Assembly (NCBI RefSeq): GCF_004210375.1
Contig: NC_134834.1
Location: forward strand, 146,291,009-146,355,008
Origin: Tachypleus tridentatus
Lineage: Eukaryota > Arthropoda > Merostomata > Xiphosura > Limulidae
Direction of reading: 5' to 3'
Length of the DNA stretch: 64,000 nucleotides
In this document: in pieces, positions 1 to 11,538 of the stretch
How the letters are laid out: each line of letters begins with the position of its first letter
Position numbering within the stretch: position 1 is the stretch's first letter
Made by a program: the position numbers and the translations under genes
Notes under the pieces: model-generated
The model's input: the letters and a program-made list of their open reading frames with translations, nothing else
What the model was told of the DNA's origin: nothing
Databases searched by the model: none

Positions 1-66
1 ATTCCACTAGTTGTTAGTAAAGGAGTTACCCAAGAATTGGCAGTAAGTGTTGATGACTAGCCAAGC
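1..66 (+). mobile_element. S1 SINE body fragment
   Basis: attccactagttgttagtaa through gatgactag matches the S1 middle region. It is cut by the window edge on the left and truncated on the right. Confidence 0.7.
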
Positions 67-126
67 TGTTATATTAGTATAATATTGTAAAGTGTATAAA
101 AGTGAAAACGTAGAAGAGGAAAGCAT

Positions 127-393
127 GAGGCCTGGCATGGCCAAGCGCGTAAGGCGTGCGACACGTAATCCGAGGGTCGCGGATTCGCGCCCGCGTCGCG
201 CTAAACATGCTCGCCCTCCCAGCCGTGGGGGTGTATAATATAACGGTCAATCCCACTATTCGTTGGTAAAAGAGTAGCCCAAGAGTTGGCGGTGGGTGGT
301 GATGACTAGTTGCCTTCCCTCTAGTCTTACACTGCTAAATTAGGGACGGCTAGCACAGATAGCCCTCGAGTAGCTTTGTGCGAAATTCCAAAA
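127..393 (+). mobile_element. S1 SINE (tRNA-headed), near full length
   Basis: S1 is the dominant family here: a tRNA-like head (A-box tggccaggtggttaaggc, anticodon-loop region gactcgtaatc, B-box ggttcgaatccccgtc, resembling tRNA-Thr), a body with caatcccactattcgttgg and agagtagcccaagagttgg, and a tail tagctttgcgcgaaattcaa plus an A-rich end. This copy is nearly complete, with a diverged head. Confidence 0.9.
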
Positions 394-734
394 CATCCTA
401 AAACATCCTCGGAAAGCATGATGACGTCAACTGATCATGGTCTGTATCTTTCATAAGGGTTTCTATGAGGGACGCGCTGAATACATCACAATATCAAAAT
501 AGCAACTGCGCGAGAATTTTGAAGTATATGGTTTAAGTAGGTTGTTACAATGGAGAGTGAAAACACTGTATGCATACCAAACCAGTTACATTTGTTTCTA
601 GCTGTGCTCTTGAAACAGCTATACGCTGTTGGATTAACGATACCAAACCTGCATTTTACCAAACTCTCGTCGCGAAGCTCATAGAACGATGAATAAAATT
701 AATCTTTACTTTAATTCATTAATTTTTGGTTTTC

Positions 735-1150
735 CACATCTTCACCACCATCAGTGTACATTGTTTGTCCACATCTTCACCACCGTCAGTGTACATTGTT
801 TGTCCACATCTTCACCACCGTCAGTGTACATTGTTTGTCCACATCTTCACCACCGTCAGTGTACATTGTTTGTCCACATCTTCACCACCATCAGTGTACA
901 TTGGTTGTCCACATCTTCACCACCATCAGTGTACATTGTTTGTCCACATCTTCACCACCATCAGTGTACATTGTTTGTCCACATCTTCACCACCATCAGT
1001 GTACATTGGTTGTCAACATCTTCACCACCATCAGTGTACATTGTTTGTCCACATCTTCACCACCATCAGTGTACATTGGTTGTCCACATCTTCACCACCA
1101 TCAGTGTACATTGGTTGTTCACATCTTCACCACCATCGGTACATTAGTTG
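735..1150 (+). repeat. 35-bp minisatellite, about 12 copies
   Basis: Unit cacatcttcaccaccatcag + tgtacattgtttgtc (35 bp), copies starting at 735, 770, 805 and so on to 1120. Variants are limited to cc(a/g)tcag and ttg(t/g)ttg. The unit has no stop in any forward frame, which creates three overlapping open frames of about 150 codons; these are artefacts of the repeat. Confidence 0.95.
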
Positions 1151-1186
1151 TCAATCTGATATGGTTGGCTTATAACTTTCTTTGTT

Positions 1187-1320
1187 TGTTTTGAATTTTG
1201 CGCAAAGCTACACGAGGGCTATCTGCACTAGCCTTCTTTAATTTAGCAGTGTAAGACTAGAGGGAAGGCAGCTAGTCATCACCACCCACTGCCAACTCTT
1301 GGGCTACTCTTTTACCAACT
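1187..1320 (-). mobile_element. S1 SINE, head missing
   Basis: Tail and body only, ending at ctcttttaccaac. It directly follows the 35 bp minisatellite. Confidence 0.85.
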
Positions 1321-2700
1321 TATATGTAGCAACTTTCATGTTTTCCTAAACATTGATCGCACATGCCACTAACATGCGTATTTTTTGATAAAATATAAGA
1401 ATAAAAATACTCATATTTTGATGGGAATGTTCCATAAAAAACGTAACAATTCGAGATAATGGTCGTTTTGAGTATATTTGAATCACGTGATTGGATTTAT
1501 GGTTTGTGGTTACTTTTGCGTTACATAGAAAATATGGAATCTTTTTTATTAGCAGAAACTCCGATCTACGAGCGGCTATTTGTGCTGATAATTAGTAATC
1601 TTAGTATTTATACTTTATTGTAAGAAACTGTATAAAAGTGAACAATTTGTTTAATATGTGTTGTTTTTTTTTTTTTCTGGGAAGTACTGCATGGGAAAGA
1701 TGCTTTAATTACGTTCTGTAGTGAAACACAACTCATTGAGTAAAAGTTATTAAATATAGAGAGCTAAAATTTGTAATCAGTGTTACTGATATAAACTGTA
1801 ATTTTTTATATATATTAAGTGCTATCCTTTATTCAAGAAAAAAAATTAATAATGCCAGTTTTTAGTGCTACATTTAAAAATTATATCAATAAAGATATAA
1901 TCAAACCCTCACGTACAATCTTAGTGACAATCGTGTTCTTGTTGAGAGGAAGGTACTTCTATATAAACTCGTGTTCTGTGATAAAGAAATGGTTGTCGTA
2001 CATATCGTAGTTATTTTTCTGTGTGGATTTTGAATACCTAAACTGTACATTTTTTATGGATTTTTTGTTTGTAAAGCTATTCAATAAGTGGTGCTATATT
2101 TCATAAGGCATAACTACCACTTCTGGCATTTGGTTCTTGTTGTATTTCAGCACAAAAGATGGCACTATCGTATTTATTATTTCGATCACACGCACACACA
2201 TAGACGGCTACGCCATTTCTCAGTTATAGTAAAATATTTCGACAGTTTCGCGACCCAGGTCATAATGCACTCTATTCTATCTTGACAAGCTCATTTCCGA
2301 TTCATCGGGGCGTATAATTTTATGTGTTATTTGTGCAAGAAATCAGCATCAGCGTTGTTGCATGTTACATAATTCTACATTTTAAAACGTTTTACAAAGT
2401 GTAGCTAAACTTATATCATAAGTATGATAGGATTTAAAATCGAAAAGTAAAAAATATATTGCTTTCTTTGTTAAAATTAGACAATGTGTGGAATGTTTAT
2501 AAATTCTTTCTAAAGAGTATTAACAATTCTTTATGACAACAAAACCTAAAAAGTTTCACGACAAGGCAATATTTGTTCCTAGTTAGGCCTAATTTAATGA
2601 AAAAATGGTGGTTTGAACTATTTGATGTTAAGTGCATAGCTAAACAATGAGCCGTCACTGCGGATATTGAAATCCTACGTTTTAGCTTAATCACCAGTTT
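1321..2700. other. AT-rich intergenic stretch
   Basis: Frames of 60-65 codons lack coding character. A T-run (about 1668) is present. Nothing recognised. Confidence 0.5.
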
Positions 2701-2975
2701 GTTTGTTTTTCTTTGAATTTCGTAGAAAACTGCACGAGGACTATTTACGCTAGCCGTTTCTCATTTAACAGTAAAAGACTAGAGGGAAGGCAGCTAGTCA
2801 TCATCACTCACCGCTAACTCTTGGACTACTATCTTACCAACGAATAGTGGGATTGACCGCCACGTTATAACGCCGCCTTGGCTGAAATAGCGAGCATTTT
2901 TGGCGTGACGGGAATTCTAACCCGCGACCCTCAGATTGCCAGTTGAGCGCTCTAACCACCAGACCATGGCAGTTA
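2701..2975 (-). mobile_element. S1 SINE, full length
   Basis: Tail-body-head on the minus strand, ending at the head ccagaccatggc; the B-box area is partly mutated (ggaattctaacccgcga). Confidence 0.88.
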
Positions 2976-3349
2976 AACATGGTTGAACTATTGTGGTTAC
3001 TACAGAAAGGACGATGTACAGCTCGCATTAAATTATTGCGTGTTTGTTTTTCATTTGGTTAAAGACTAATTAAAGTTGAGACAGGACTGTTTCTTCTCCA
3101 TTAAGATGATCATAATGTTTTCGTCGGATTACCTACCAATAGATATTTAGTAATACTCTGGGTCATCACCGTGCTGAGTTGTGTTCACATTACAGGAAAT
3201 TAATTACTCTCATTTCTTCATTTCTATTTGATATTTTAACAGGTGCTCACTTGTAAGATGAAACTGTCGTGAATTCTCCTACAATTAAACTAACAAGTTC
3301 AATAATCTGTTGGTAAAAAGATTACGAATCAAAGCTTCAGTTAGATTTG

Positions 3350-3780
3350 AACAAATCATATTTTGAAAATTTTCAGGTAGACTTGGAAACACTTTATATG
3401 GTAAAACTCCTTAGATTAAAATTTCAGCTAGATTTTGGATCATTTATATGATGAAGTTCTTCAGACTAAAGCTTCAACTATGTGTTAACTCATTAATATA
3501 ATGGAAATCTTCGGATTTCAAACCATTCATATGATGAAAACCTTTCGATTGAAACTTCAGCTACATTATAAATCATTTATATGATGAAAACCTTTGGGTT
3601 AAAGCTTTAAATAGATTTTAAATTATTCATATGATGAAAATCTTTGAATTGAAGTTTAATATATATTTTAAAATATCTCTGTAATGAAAATATTAAGATT
3701 ACAAATTAACTACATTGTAAATTGTTCATATGATGAAAACTTTTGGATTGGAACTTAAGTTAAATGTTAAACTGCTTGCG
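3350..3780 (+). repeat. Degenerate tandem repeat of about 52 bp
   Basis: About eight diverged units around atgatgaaaacctttggatt + aaagcttcagctagatttta + aatcattcat occur with a spacing of roughly 52 bp. No coding sense is seen. This is most of the content of the stretch between the SINEs at 2.97 and 3.85 kb. Confidence 0.7.
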
Positions 3781-3849
3781 AATGAATAACTCTTACTTGT
3801 ATGTTAAACAAATTTAGTTACGTTGTGATATTTTTATGTTATAACTGAT

Positions 3850-4115
3850 AGGCCCGGCATGGTGGCACTCGACTTGTAATCCAAGGGTCACGGGTTCGAA
3901 TCCCCGTCGCACCAAACATACTCGCCCTTTCAGCCGTGTAGGCGTTATAATGTGACGGTGAATCAAACTATTCGTTGGTAAAAGAGTAGCCCAAGAGTTT
4001 GCGGTGGGTGGTGATAACTAGCTGCCTTCCCTCTAGTCTTACACTGTTAAATTAGGGACGGCTGGAGCAGATAGCACTCGTGTAGCTTTGCGCGAAATTC
4101 AAAAGAAACCAAACA
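3850..4115 (+). mobile_element. S1 SINE, full length
   Basis: Starts aggcccggcatggtgg with an A-box deletion. Intact B-box (ggttcgaatccccgtc) and a complete tail. Confidence 0.9.
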
Positions 4116-5025
4116 ATTGTAGCTGATAAATGCACGTTAGAAATATTTAGTTCAAGGGAATTAGGCCATTGTATTTTATTTTTATTTAAGATTCTGTTGT
4201 TGCAGATGTACTTTTATGTGTTTTGATGAACAGGAAATCTTACATTTAATACAAAACGCAGGATAATGCTCTTTGCTAGTGACCTCATTTTAGGCTCAGT
4301 AAATTCTGTTCTGACGTCCATTATTCTTTGTATTTTATGTTAGGTTATTTTTAAGTGCTGAAACAATAGCTTTGTTTTATTTTTTATATACGTATATATT
4401 AGTTATCAATAAGTTATTGTTACTTTTAGTGTTTCGTAGTGTAAAACAAATAAAATATTGCTTGAGATAAAGCGTATAATTGACAATTTTACCAGCTGAA
4501 AACAAAACAAAACCGTCAACCACCAGCGTTGTTGTTTCATTTGATGACAAATACTAGCATCAATATCATTATACTTTCATATTGTACACCGAATATCTAT
4601 TGTTTTAACTTGTAGCAAACACTGATCTTTGATTAAAGGTTGACTAAAGTAAACGACAGTAGTGGGTTAGTTTTGTATTTGTGTTTTGTTGCAAGACTGC
4701 TAAGGCTATCTATCTATCTACCGTCACTTCTAATTTTAAACTACTGACCAGATGGAAGGTAGCCAACGCTGACACACCAACAGCTAAAAGTTCGTGGAAT
4801 GTTTTGTAAGAACACGTGGATTTGAAGCTGACATGGCAGCTCTGACATCTATAGCTCTACTGAAAAGTCAACTCGTCCTCTTCGTGAATAAGTATCGTAT
4901 ATTTTTATACCCGCTTATTTCATTCGAAATGATTTTTTTTCGACTAATTCATTTTTTGCAAAAGTTTGCGGATAGAAATTGGGATTACGAGTATCATTTA
5001 TATAAACGTATTTTTCTCCATCTTT
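4116..5025. other. Intergenic stretch
   Basis: AT-rich. One 83-codon frame at 4794-5045 runs into an S1 SINE and has no family resemblance. Nothing recognised. Confidence 0.45.
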
Positions 5026-5208
5026 CAGCCTTGAGGTCATTATAATGTTACTGTCAATCCCACTATTCGTTAGTAAAAGCGTAGCCCAAGAGTTGGCGGT
5101 GGATGGTGGTGACTAGCTGCCTTTCCTTACTCTTACACTGCTAAATTAGGGACGGCTAGCGCAGATAGCCCTCGAGTAGCTTTACGCGAAATTAAAAAAC
5201 AAACAAAC
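5026..5208 (+). mobile_element. S1 SINE, 5' truncated
   Basis: Starts at cagccttgaggtcattataa and runs to the A-rich tail. The head is lost. Confidence 0.85.
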
Positions 5209-5219
5209 AACGTTTTACT

Positions 5220-5352
5220 TCCCAGTGGTACAACGGTATGTCTGTGGACTTACAATACAAAAACCGGCTTTCGATACCCATGGTAGGCAGAACACAGATA
5301 GCCCATTGTGTAACTTTGTGTTTGATTCAAAACAACAACAACAACAACAATT
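5220..5352 (+). mobile_element. S2 SINE
   Basis: S2 is a second tRNA-related family: cccagtggtacaacggtatg, tttcgatacccatggt (B-box-like), gcagaacacagatagcccat, and a (caa)n tail. This copy lies immediately 3' of an S1 copy. Confidence 0.75.
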
Positions 5353-6107
5353 AATGTTTTATTGAGATTCCTTCGCACACCAAGTTTCAATTCACATAAA
5401 ATAAGTGTTTAGAAATAATGGTAAAATATAAAGAAATTGTTGATGAGTCTTTAATTAATAATTCTATAAGACTCAATGGCTATTAAATGAAATTCAAAAT
5501 AATTGATTATAGTATATCATATATACACATTTTATGATTGCTGCTATAATTCTGTTGGTCTCGTATACAATTAAACTATTAAAACATTTTTAATATAAGC
5601 AGCTATTTGCATAAACATTTTGTTGTTTAAATTATAAATGTAACACTCGACTACTATTTGAAGTAAGTACCAACTTAGGTTTCGTATTCGAAAGAAACAA
5701 TTCCCGATTCGAAGATATCACCTTAAGTTTCATCACAGTTGTTAGGCTTAGTTCAAAAGTCGGCTGCTGAACTTTTCGGGACGTACAATAAACACCCTAT
5801 ATCACGTTTAACAAATGTTGTCACACATTAAAGAAATATGTTTACTTCTTCGTCTCCAACACAATTATTTTCATTTGTTTGTTTTATAGCCTCTATCTAA
5901 TACATGGTGTTCACTAATATTGATTTAAAAGTTTCTTATCAATGATGCTAACACTAAAATAGTAGCATCTCTCGAAACTACATAGGTATATCTTCATTAA
6001 TGTGTGTGTAGCATTTTTCTCGAAGGTTTTTAGTTCTACCTTTGTGTCCTCCTTCGTCTTGTTTTGGGTTTCAAAAAATTACCATTCTTTGAATTGGTTA
6101 AGCCTTA

Positions 6108-9100
6108 TTACTCGACGTCCGTAATTTGCGGTCCTCCGATCGGTGTAAAAATGTTTTCGTTATCAATGTTCTTAAAATAACCATTGTCGTTTTCAACTAT
6201 CGGCAGTGAAGGGTACGTAAAGGTTTGGAAAGATTTTTCACCTATACTTTTTTCACTTGATGTCTGGAGTTCGTTATTACCATTAGCTGTTGTAACTGTA
6301 TAATCCCCAGTGTCACCAACGATATTACCATCTTCACTATTCACTTTTGTTACGTAATAATTACCTAATATAGCTACGTCATCAGTCACTTCCGTTGTGG
6401 ACGTTTCACTGTTTGTGGTATTACGAACTTTTTTATTCAGATCTAACGAATCTCTATCGTTATTTAAAACTGGTACAGAAGTGTTGTTTTTTTGGTTTTT
6501 CAACAAGTCAGAGGAATTGTTGAGCACACTTTTAAGTAAAGATGCAGTTTCTGTCTCAAGTATTTCTGGACTTTGTGTAAGAGGTGCGCCATGTCCAAGT
6601 ATCGATTCAGGATGAAGTCGTTCTTTAGAAGGTTCTTGTGGATCGAACACAAAATAGTGAAGTTTCTGTTTGGTTGAAGTTTGGCTTTCTGTACTTTTAT
6701 TTTTGTCGTTCATAAAATAATCCGCTGTTACAAAACCTGAAGGAGACCTGATGTTGTTGCTGTCAACAACATTGTTATCACCTTTCACTTCATTCTCTTT
6801 TCTTAATAAGATATTGGATCTAGTGTTTTCTTTTGCTGGGATTAAAATGTCTGATGCACTTGAAGTAAAGACAGAACTCTGGCTTGATAGATCAGAAATT
6901 ATTTCTTGAAAACTACCATCCTCTTGTTGTGTGTCGCTTATGTTAGTAATACCCTCTTTATCTTCCTGTCCCGATGTTCTAGCTGAAGTGTAATTCCTAG
7001 AAGGCATATTTTTCTCATCTATTGATTGGTTCGCGTTATTTTGTTTGTTTGGTCCTCCCTTTTGGGCACTTGTTTCTTTTACGTATTTTATAATTTCGCT
7101 TTCTGGAACCACATGAAAAGCATTCGAGTTGCTTGATCCTGCAGAATTATCTTTATACCCATGTGATTTTAAGTTATTCTTAGGTATTATATTTTCTCCC
7201 GAAACATGAGTGGTATTGATTTTAATACGTCTTTGGATTTTATTGGTATCTGGCACGACTGTTTTACCTTCACGTCCAAGAAAAGCTTTACGATCATTTT
7301 GTTCCTGCGTTTCTTTAGTTAATAAATCTTCCCCAACATCAGAGTCCTTATGATTTGAAAAATTACTCGACAAACCAGATTCGGTTTCTGATTCTGTTTT
7401 GGCTTGATCCTTGGCGATTATTCTGGATACAGGAGATAACTGTCTTTCCAAAACTGGTGGATTCTGTTTTCCAAAAGAATTTGATATACTGCTAGAATAT
7501 CCTTTAGTAGTTTCCACTTCAGAAAGATTCTGTCGTTCTAGCACATCAATGCGCCCTCTGACGAATTCAGCAGGGTAATCGTTTCTTGTAATTTTTTCGT
7601 GGTTTTCAGGTTTTGAACTTATATTTTTATCACGTTCTTCAAGGTTTTGTGTTTTTACATCAGAACGTCCTTCTCTGTTAGTCGAGTGTCTGTAACTTTC
7701 GGATTTCTGCAGATCACTACGATCTATAGAGGGTTTTACAAAAATATGTTTATTACTTTTTACACTGTCAAAGATATGGTGTATTGGCTGAGGAATGTTT
7801 CTATTTGTATCGCTGCTTTCGTCATTTTCATTCTGATGAAAAGAATTTGTCCTACTATGTGGTGCGGTCTGGCCTAGTAGAGAAACAGAAGATGAACCAA
7901 AATTTTCTCTGTACTGGTGTAGAAAAGCGGGATTTGATCTTCCATGTCCTTCACTGTGGATCTTGACAACAGGTTTTAATTTAGTACCTGCTCCATTTTC
8001 TATTTGACGAATAGTGCTTGAACTGCTATGTTGATTATTTTGACCAAGAAGAAAACTCTTTGATCCACTATCTTCTGAATTGTAAAGATTAGAAATGTTT
8101 GAACCACCATAATGTTCATTATCTGATTTTTCTGGATCATTGTTTGAAATGCTGATATATCCAGTTTTTTGTCCATGAGGATTGACGTCTGAAACACCAC
8201 CGTATAAAGGTTTTAGGTAACCATTACGATTTTGATCATTGTTCTCTTTGTTTTGATCTTGTTGATTTCGGTTTATGTTTCTGTATAAGCTGCTCTGTTG
8301 TTGAGGAAGAGAGTTGAAGGCACCATTTTGTTTCTTGTGACTTTGATAAGCATTATTTGATGTACGACCTCTGGCATTTTGCTTTTGTGACATGTGTTTT
8401 GGTCCATCATATCCTTTATTATGACCTTGAAAAACAGGGCCTGAACCATTACTTCGTATGTCTTGGACACGAGAAACAGTATTTGTAACACTTGCTTCTC
8501 CATTTTGGTCCTGTAAAAAAGGATTTGGTCCACCATTTAGACCTTGTGAAACAGGATTCGAACCCTCAAATTGTAACTCATAGCTTTGAGAGTCAGAGTT
8601 TGAAGTATTAAATTTTCTATAAGATTTTTGAATAACATCATTTCCATTTCTATGATTTGGGGGATTGTCCGGAACGTTTTCTACATTATATTCTTTCTTT
8701 GAGCTGTCTTGAGCTTCGTTTTCTTTATGGTATTCATGGTTATGTCTCTGATAAACTGCAGTTATGCTATCGACTTTTTTGTCGTTATTTTGCAAAACTG
8801 TATTTTTCCCTTTATAGTTTTCACTTGTTCCTTCATGAACTGGATTTGAATCACTATATCCAATTTTAAGATCAACTGGCACTAGATGTATTCCATTATA
8901 TCCCCCATTAGGCCCTTCAGGAACTGGTTGTGCACCATTATATCTACCATTAAGTTCTTGAGAAAATTGGTTTTCAACATTATATCCCCCGATGGGTCCT
9001 TCAGGAACTGGTTGTGCGCCATTATATGCATCATTTGGTTCTTGAGAGACTAGATGAGCATTATTATATTGTCCATTAGGCCTTTGAGGAACTGGTTGTA

Positions 9101-11342
9101 CACCATTATAACCACCATTAGGTCCTTGGGGAAATGGATGCACATCATTGGATCTCCCATGATTTCCTTGATAAACTTCTTGTGCACCATTGTATCCTCC
9201 AGTTGGCTTTTGAGGAAATAGCTGGGCATCATTGTATCCCCCATTGTTGTACGTAGGGATTAATTGTACTGCACCGTTATGACCTTGTGGCTTAACATGA
9301 CTTACACCTGGTGTTTCATGGTAGTTGTGGTTTCTACCCCTTTCAGGACTATAAGTGTGAATTTTCTTATATGTGAGAGGAGCACCTTGCATTCTATAAG
9401 AAGGAGCTTGATGTTTTTTGTAAATTCCTATAGTCCCCCCCAAACCTTTATGATATCCATGGCCTTTTCTCGGTCCACCAGTTGAAAATGTGATCGTGAT
9501 GCCTTTTGACAATCCAAATCCAGATGTAAATCCAATGCCTTTACTTCCTCCATCAATATCATCAAATTCATTTAGTGGGTCAATTCCTAGTCCATATGTA
9601 TAGTCTTCTAAACCTAATCCTTCTGAATCAGGAAATGGATCGTAGTAGTCTCCAGCGCTGCCTCCAATGGGAATTATGGAAGGACCAGTAATAGTCAAAT
9701 AACCTCCTCCAGGAGGGTTGTGGTAACTTCCAGCTGGTTTCGAGTGTACCTCTTTAGTTATTACAAAGGCCTTAGATGGTCTGTGACTATGAGGCCCATA
9801 GTGTGTTGGGCCTGCTAGAACAATCTTATGCCCAAACTTTCCTCCAGAGTTATGATAGGTGTTATACCCACTAGTACCTGCTCCCTGGTGTATGGTTAAC
9901 CTGGGTCCTTGATAGTTTGGTATTCTAGATTCTTGTGGATAATTTGAGTTTTCGTAGTTAATATTATTATGATTGCCATACTGTGGTTGTTTACTCAATC
10001 TTCCAGGGTGATTTAGATTATTATAATTCACTCCGTGCGAAAAACTTGTTTGTCTGTTACCGTTTTTAATTTTAACCTGGTAATTTTCCCTAACTTTCTT
10101 TTGGTTGGTATAATGTTCTGGCTGATGTGCAAAACCTTTTTGATTTGCATCAATAAGTTTGTATGAACGCGGTGCATCAGGATTGTTAATTCGATGACTT
10201 GTTGAACTGGCAGGTCTTCGAATATTAGGCTGTTGGCTAGGTTTATGTGATCTAAACAAATTATGGTTTTGCACATTCTTAACATTTTGATTCAGGTTCG
10301 TATAATGTGCTTTTTCACCATGGTCACTAAATCGGCCATTACCAATGAAAATGAGCCTTGGTGGAGACTTTTGTATACCTTGATATTCAGGGTCATTTTG
10401 TAACTTCTCCGTATTTGCTTGGTTATTATCTGTAACATAAGAAACATAACTTCCCTGAGCTCCTGTGTATTTCAACTTACTTGGGCTTCCAGGTTCTTTA
10501 ATTAGTGTCAGTGGCTGTTTATATCCATTGGGATTTCTGTTCAAAGTTTCTTCATTGGTACCTTGATTGCCATTGTAAAAATCTGGATGCTTTTTTTGTT
10601 CAACGAAAAGTGGATTTATCGGGTTGGTGACTTTGCTTAATGTATGTTTAATTTGAAGGTTATTTGGTAATCGTTCATCGTTATTACCATAGAAGACTGG
10701 CTGATTTACTGAAAACTTTTCATCTTCATCAGGACCTTGAAAACCCTCATAATCATTGAGTGGATCATAGTCATTCTCAAATCTACCAGAATTCTCTAAT
10801 AGACCATCTTGACTATTTATCGTTGAATATGGTGTATCACCAAGCCCTGTATGGTCTTTCGAGGCTGATTTCAACACTCTCAAAGCTTCAATTGGAATTC
10901 CTATAACCACCATGGATTTGTCTTGTCTGTAAGGTTCGTTCTGTTTTTTATGGAGTTTGTACAAATTACCATTGTCAAATCCTCGATTATTCCTGGTTTC
11001 ACTTTTCTTAAAATCGATGTCTAAGTATCTGTCACTGACGCTGATGCCATCTTGAAAGTGGTTTAACTGAGCGCCACCATCATTTCTTCTGGTGTTATTA
11101 TTTGAAGGCAACTGTATCATTGACCCGTTATTCTGCTGAGGTGCAGACTTAAACGTCTGAACATTGACTCTTTGTTGTCTTTCTACCAGTTCACTTCCTG
11201 CTTCTTCGTCTTTTAAAGTCCCTTTAAAAGATAAATTACCACTTTCGTGGTTGTTAGTGGTATTCTGAGCTAAATCAGTGAAGTACGTTTCATTCAGATG
11301 AACTTGTCCAAACACCACTATAAATATTATAATTTGGACTCC
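6108..11342 (-). CDS. Secreted Asn/Gln/Gly-rich repeat protein, main exon
   Basis: I do not recognise this gene by name. One uninterrupted frame of 1744 codons ends in tandem TAA codons. The frame opens further upstream, but a pyrimidine-rich acceptor (tttacttctttcttttcag) ends at 11343, so the exon should begin at GGA (11342), phase 0. Joined to ATG-AAG at 14002-13997, the protein starts MKGVQIIIFIVVFGQVHLN, a good signal peptide, for about 1746 residues. The body is hydrophilic and low-complexity (N, Q, G, S, H) with many NxS/T sites and almost no cysteine. Residues about 540-647 are Gly-rich with Tyr/Asp (GLGLEDYTYGLGIDPL, then GIGFTSGFGLSKGITITF). Residues about 700-835 are a 14-residue tandem repeat around GGYNGAQPVPQGPN. 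No enzyme domain is visible. An extracellular matrix or cuticle-like role is inference. No AATAAA lies close to the stop; the nearest on this strand is about 5363, inside a SINE tail, so the 3' end is uncertain. Confidence 0.78.
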   Translation of the reverse strand, partial: GVQIIIFIVVFGQVHLNETYFTDLAQNTTNNHESGNLSFKGTLKDEEAGSELVERQQRVNVQTFKSAPQQNNGSMIQLPSNNNTRRNDGGAQLNHFQDGISVSDRYLDIDFKKSETRNNRGFDNGNLYKLHKKQNEPYRQDKSMVVIGIPIEALRVLKSASKDHTGLGDTPYSTINSQDGLLENSGRFENDYDPLNDYEGFQGPDEDEKFSVNQPVFYGNNDERLPNNLQIKHTLSKVTNPINPLFVEQKKHPDFYNGNQGTNEETLNRNPNGYKQPLTLIKEPGSPSKLKYTGAQGSYVSYVTDNNQANTEKLQNDPEYQGIQKSPPRLIFIGNGRFSDHGEKAHYTNLNQNVKNVQNHNLFRSHKPSQQPNIRRPASSTSHRINNPDAPRSYKLIDANQKGFAHQPEHYTNQKKVRENYQVKIKNGNRQTSFSHGVNYNNLNHPGRLSKQPQYGNHNNINYENSNYPQESRIPNYQGPRLTIHQGAGTSGYNTYHNSGGKFGHKIVLAGPTHYGPHSHRPSKAFVITKEVHSKPAGSYHNPPGGGYLTITGPSIIPIGGSAGDYYDPFPDSEGLGLEDYTYGLGIDPLNEFDDIDGGSKGIGFTSGFGLSKGITITFSTGGPRKGHGYHKGLGGTIGIYKKHQAPSYRMQGAPLTYKKIHTYSPERGRNHNYHETPGVSHVKPQGHNGAVQLIPTYNNGGYNDAQLFPQKPTGGYNGAQEVYQGNHGRSNDVHPFPQGPNGGYNGVQPVPQRPNGQYNNAHLVSQEPNDAYNGAQPVPEGPIGGYNVENQFSQELNGRYNGAQPVPEGPNGGYNGIHLVPVDLKIGYSDSNPVHEGTSENYKGKNTVLQNNDKKVDSITAVYQRHNHEYHKENEAQDSSKKEYNVENVPDNPPNHRNGNDVIQKSYRKFNTSNSDSQSYELQFEGSNPVSQGLNGGPNPFLQDQNGEASVTNTVSRVQDIRSNGSGPVFQGHNKGYDGPKHMSQKQNARGRTSNNAYQSHKKQNGAFNSLPQQQSSLYRNINRNQQDQNKENNDQNRNGYLKPLYGGVSDVNPHGQKTGYISISNNDPEKSDNEHYGGSNISNLYNSEDSGSKSFLLGQNNQHSSSSTIRQIENGAGTKLKPVVKIHSEGHGRSNPAFLHQYRENFGSSSVSLLGQTAPHSRTNSFHQNENDESSDTNRNIPQPIHHIFDSVKSNKHIFVKPSIDRSDLQKSESYRHSTNREGRSDVKTQNLEERDKNISSKPENHEKITRNDYPAEFVRGRIDVLERQNLSEVETTKGYSSSISNSFGKQNPPVLERQLSPVSRIIAKDQAKTESETESGLSSNFSNHKDSDVGEDLLTKETQEQNDRKAFLGREGKTVVPDTNKIQRRIKINTTHVSGENIIPKNNLKSHGYKDNSAGSSNSNAFHVVPESEIIKYVKETSAQKGGPNKQNNANQSIDEKNMPSRNYTSARTSGQEDKEGITNISDTQQEDGSFQEIISDLSSQSSVFTSSASDILIPAKENTRSNILLRKENEVKGDNNVVDSNNIRSPSGFVTADYFMNDKNKSTESQTSTKQKLHYFVFDPQEPSKERLHPESILGHGAPLTQSPEILETETASLLKSVLNNSSDLLKNQKNNTSVPVLNNDRDSLDLNKKVRNTTNSETSTTEVTDDVAILGNYYVTKVNSEDGNIVGDTGDYTVTTANGNNELQTSSEKSIGEKSFQTFTYPSLPIVENDNGYFKNIDNENIFTPIGGPQITDVE
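8850..9280 (-). repeat. 42-bp (14-residue) coding tandem repeat
   Basis: Within the large secreted protein about ten copies of a 14-residue unit follow one another, roughly [G/D]xYNGAQPVPQGPN, so the DNA period is 42 bp. Aligned units include GGYNGVQPVPQRPN, GQYNNAHLVSQEPN and GRYNGAQPVPEGPN. The units have diverged at codon level but keep the YN, P-x-P and Q/E positions. The flanking copies at both ends are weaker. Confidence 0.85.
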
Positions 11343-11538
11343 CTGAAAAGAAAGAAGTAAAGTCAATTAATGACATCAACCAGTAATACAGTATGATTGT
11401 AGACAATAGATACTGTCTGCTTTTAAATATATTATTTTATATTGACGCGTGAGAGAAGTCAACCATATTCCTCTAGAAAACCATAATTATTCAAATTATG
11501 CGTCTTAACATTTTTAAAGCACTACATTAAAACATCAG

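Noticed and set aside
127-210. tRNA-like sequences with A- and B-boxes (here and in other S1 copies)
   Set aside because: They are SINE heads, always followed by the same body and tail; none shows an intact acceptor stem and cloverleaf of a working tRNA.
689-1194. Three overlapping frames of about 150 codons (His/Thr/Ser/Cys-rich)
   Set aside because: Same 35 bp repeat read in all three frames; no stops by chance of unit composition.
6397-10285. Many short frames on both strands inside the large secreted protein exon
   Set aside because: Shadow frames of the 1744-codon exon; low-complexity codon usage leaves other frames open.
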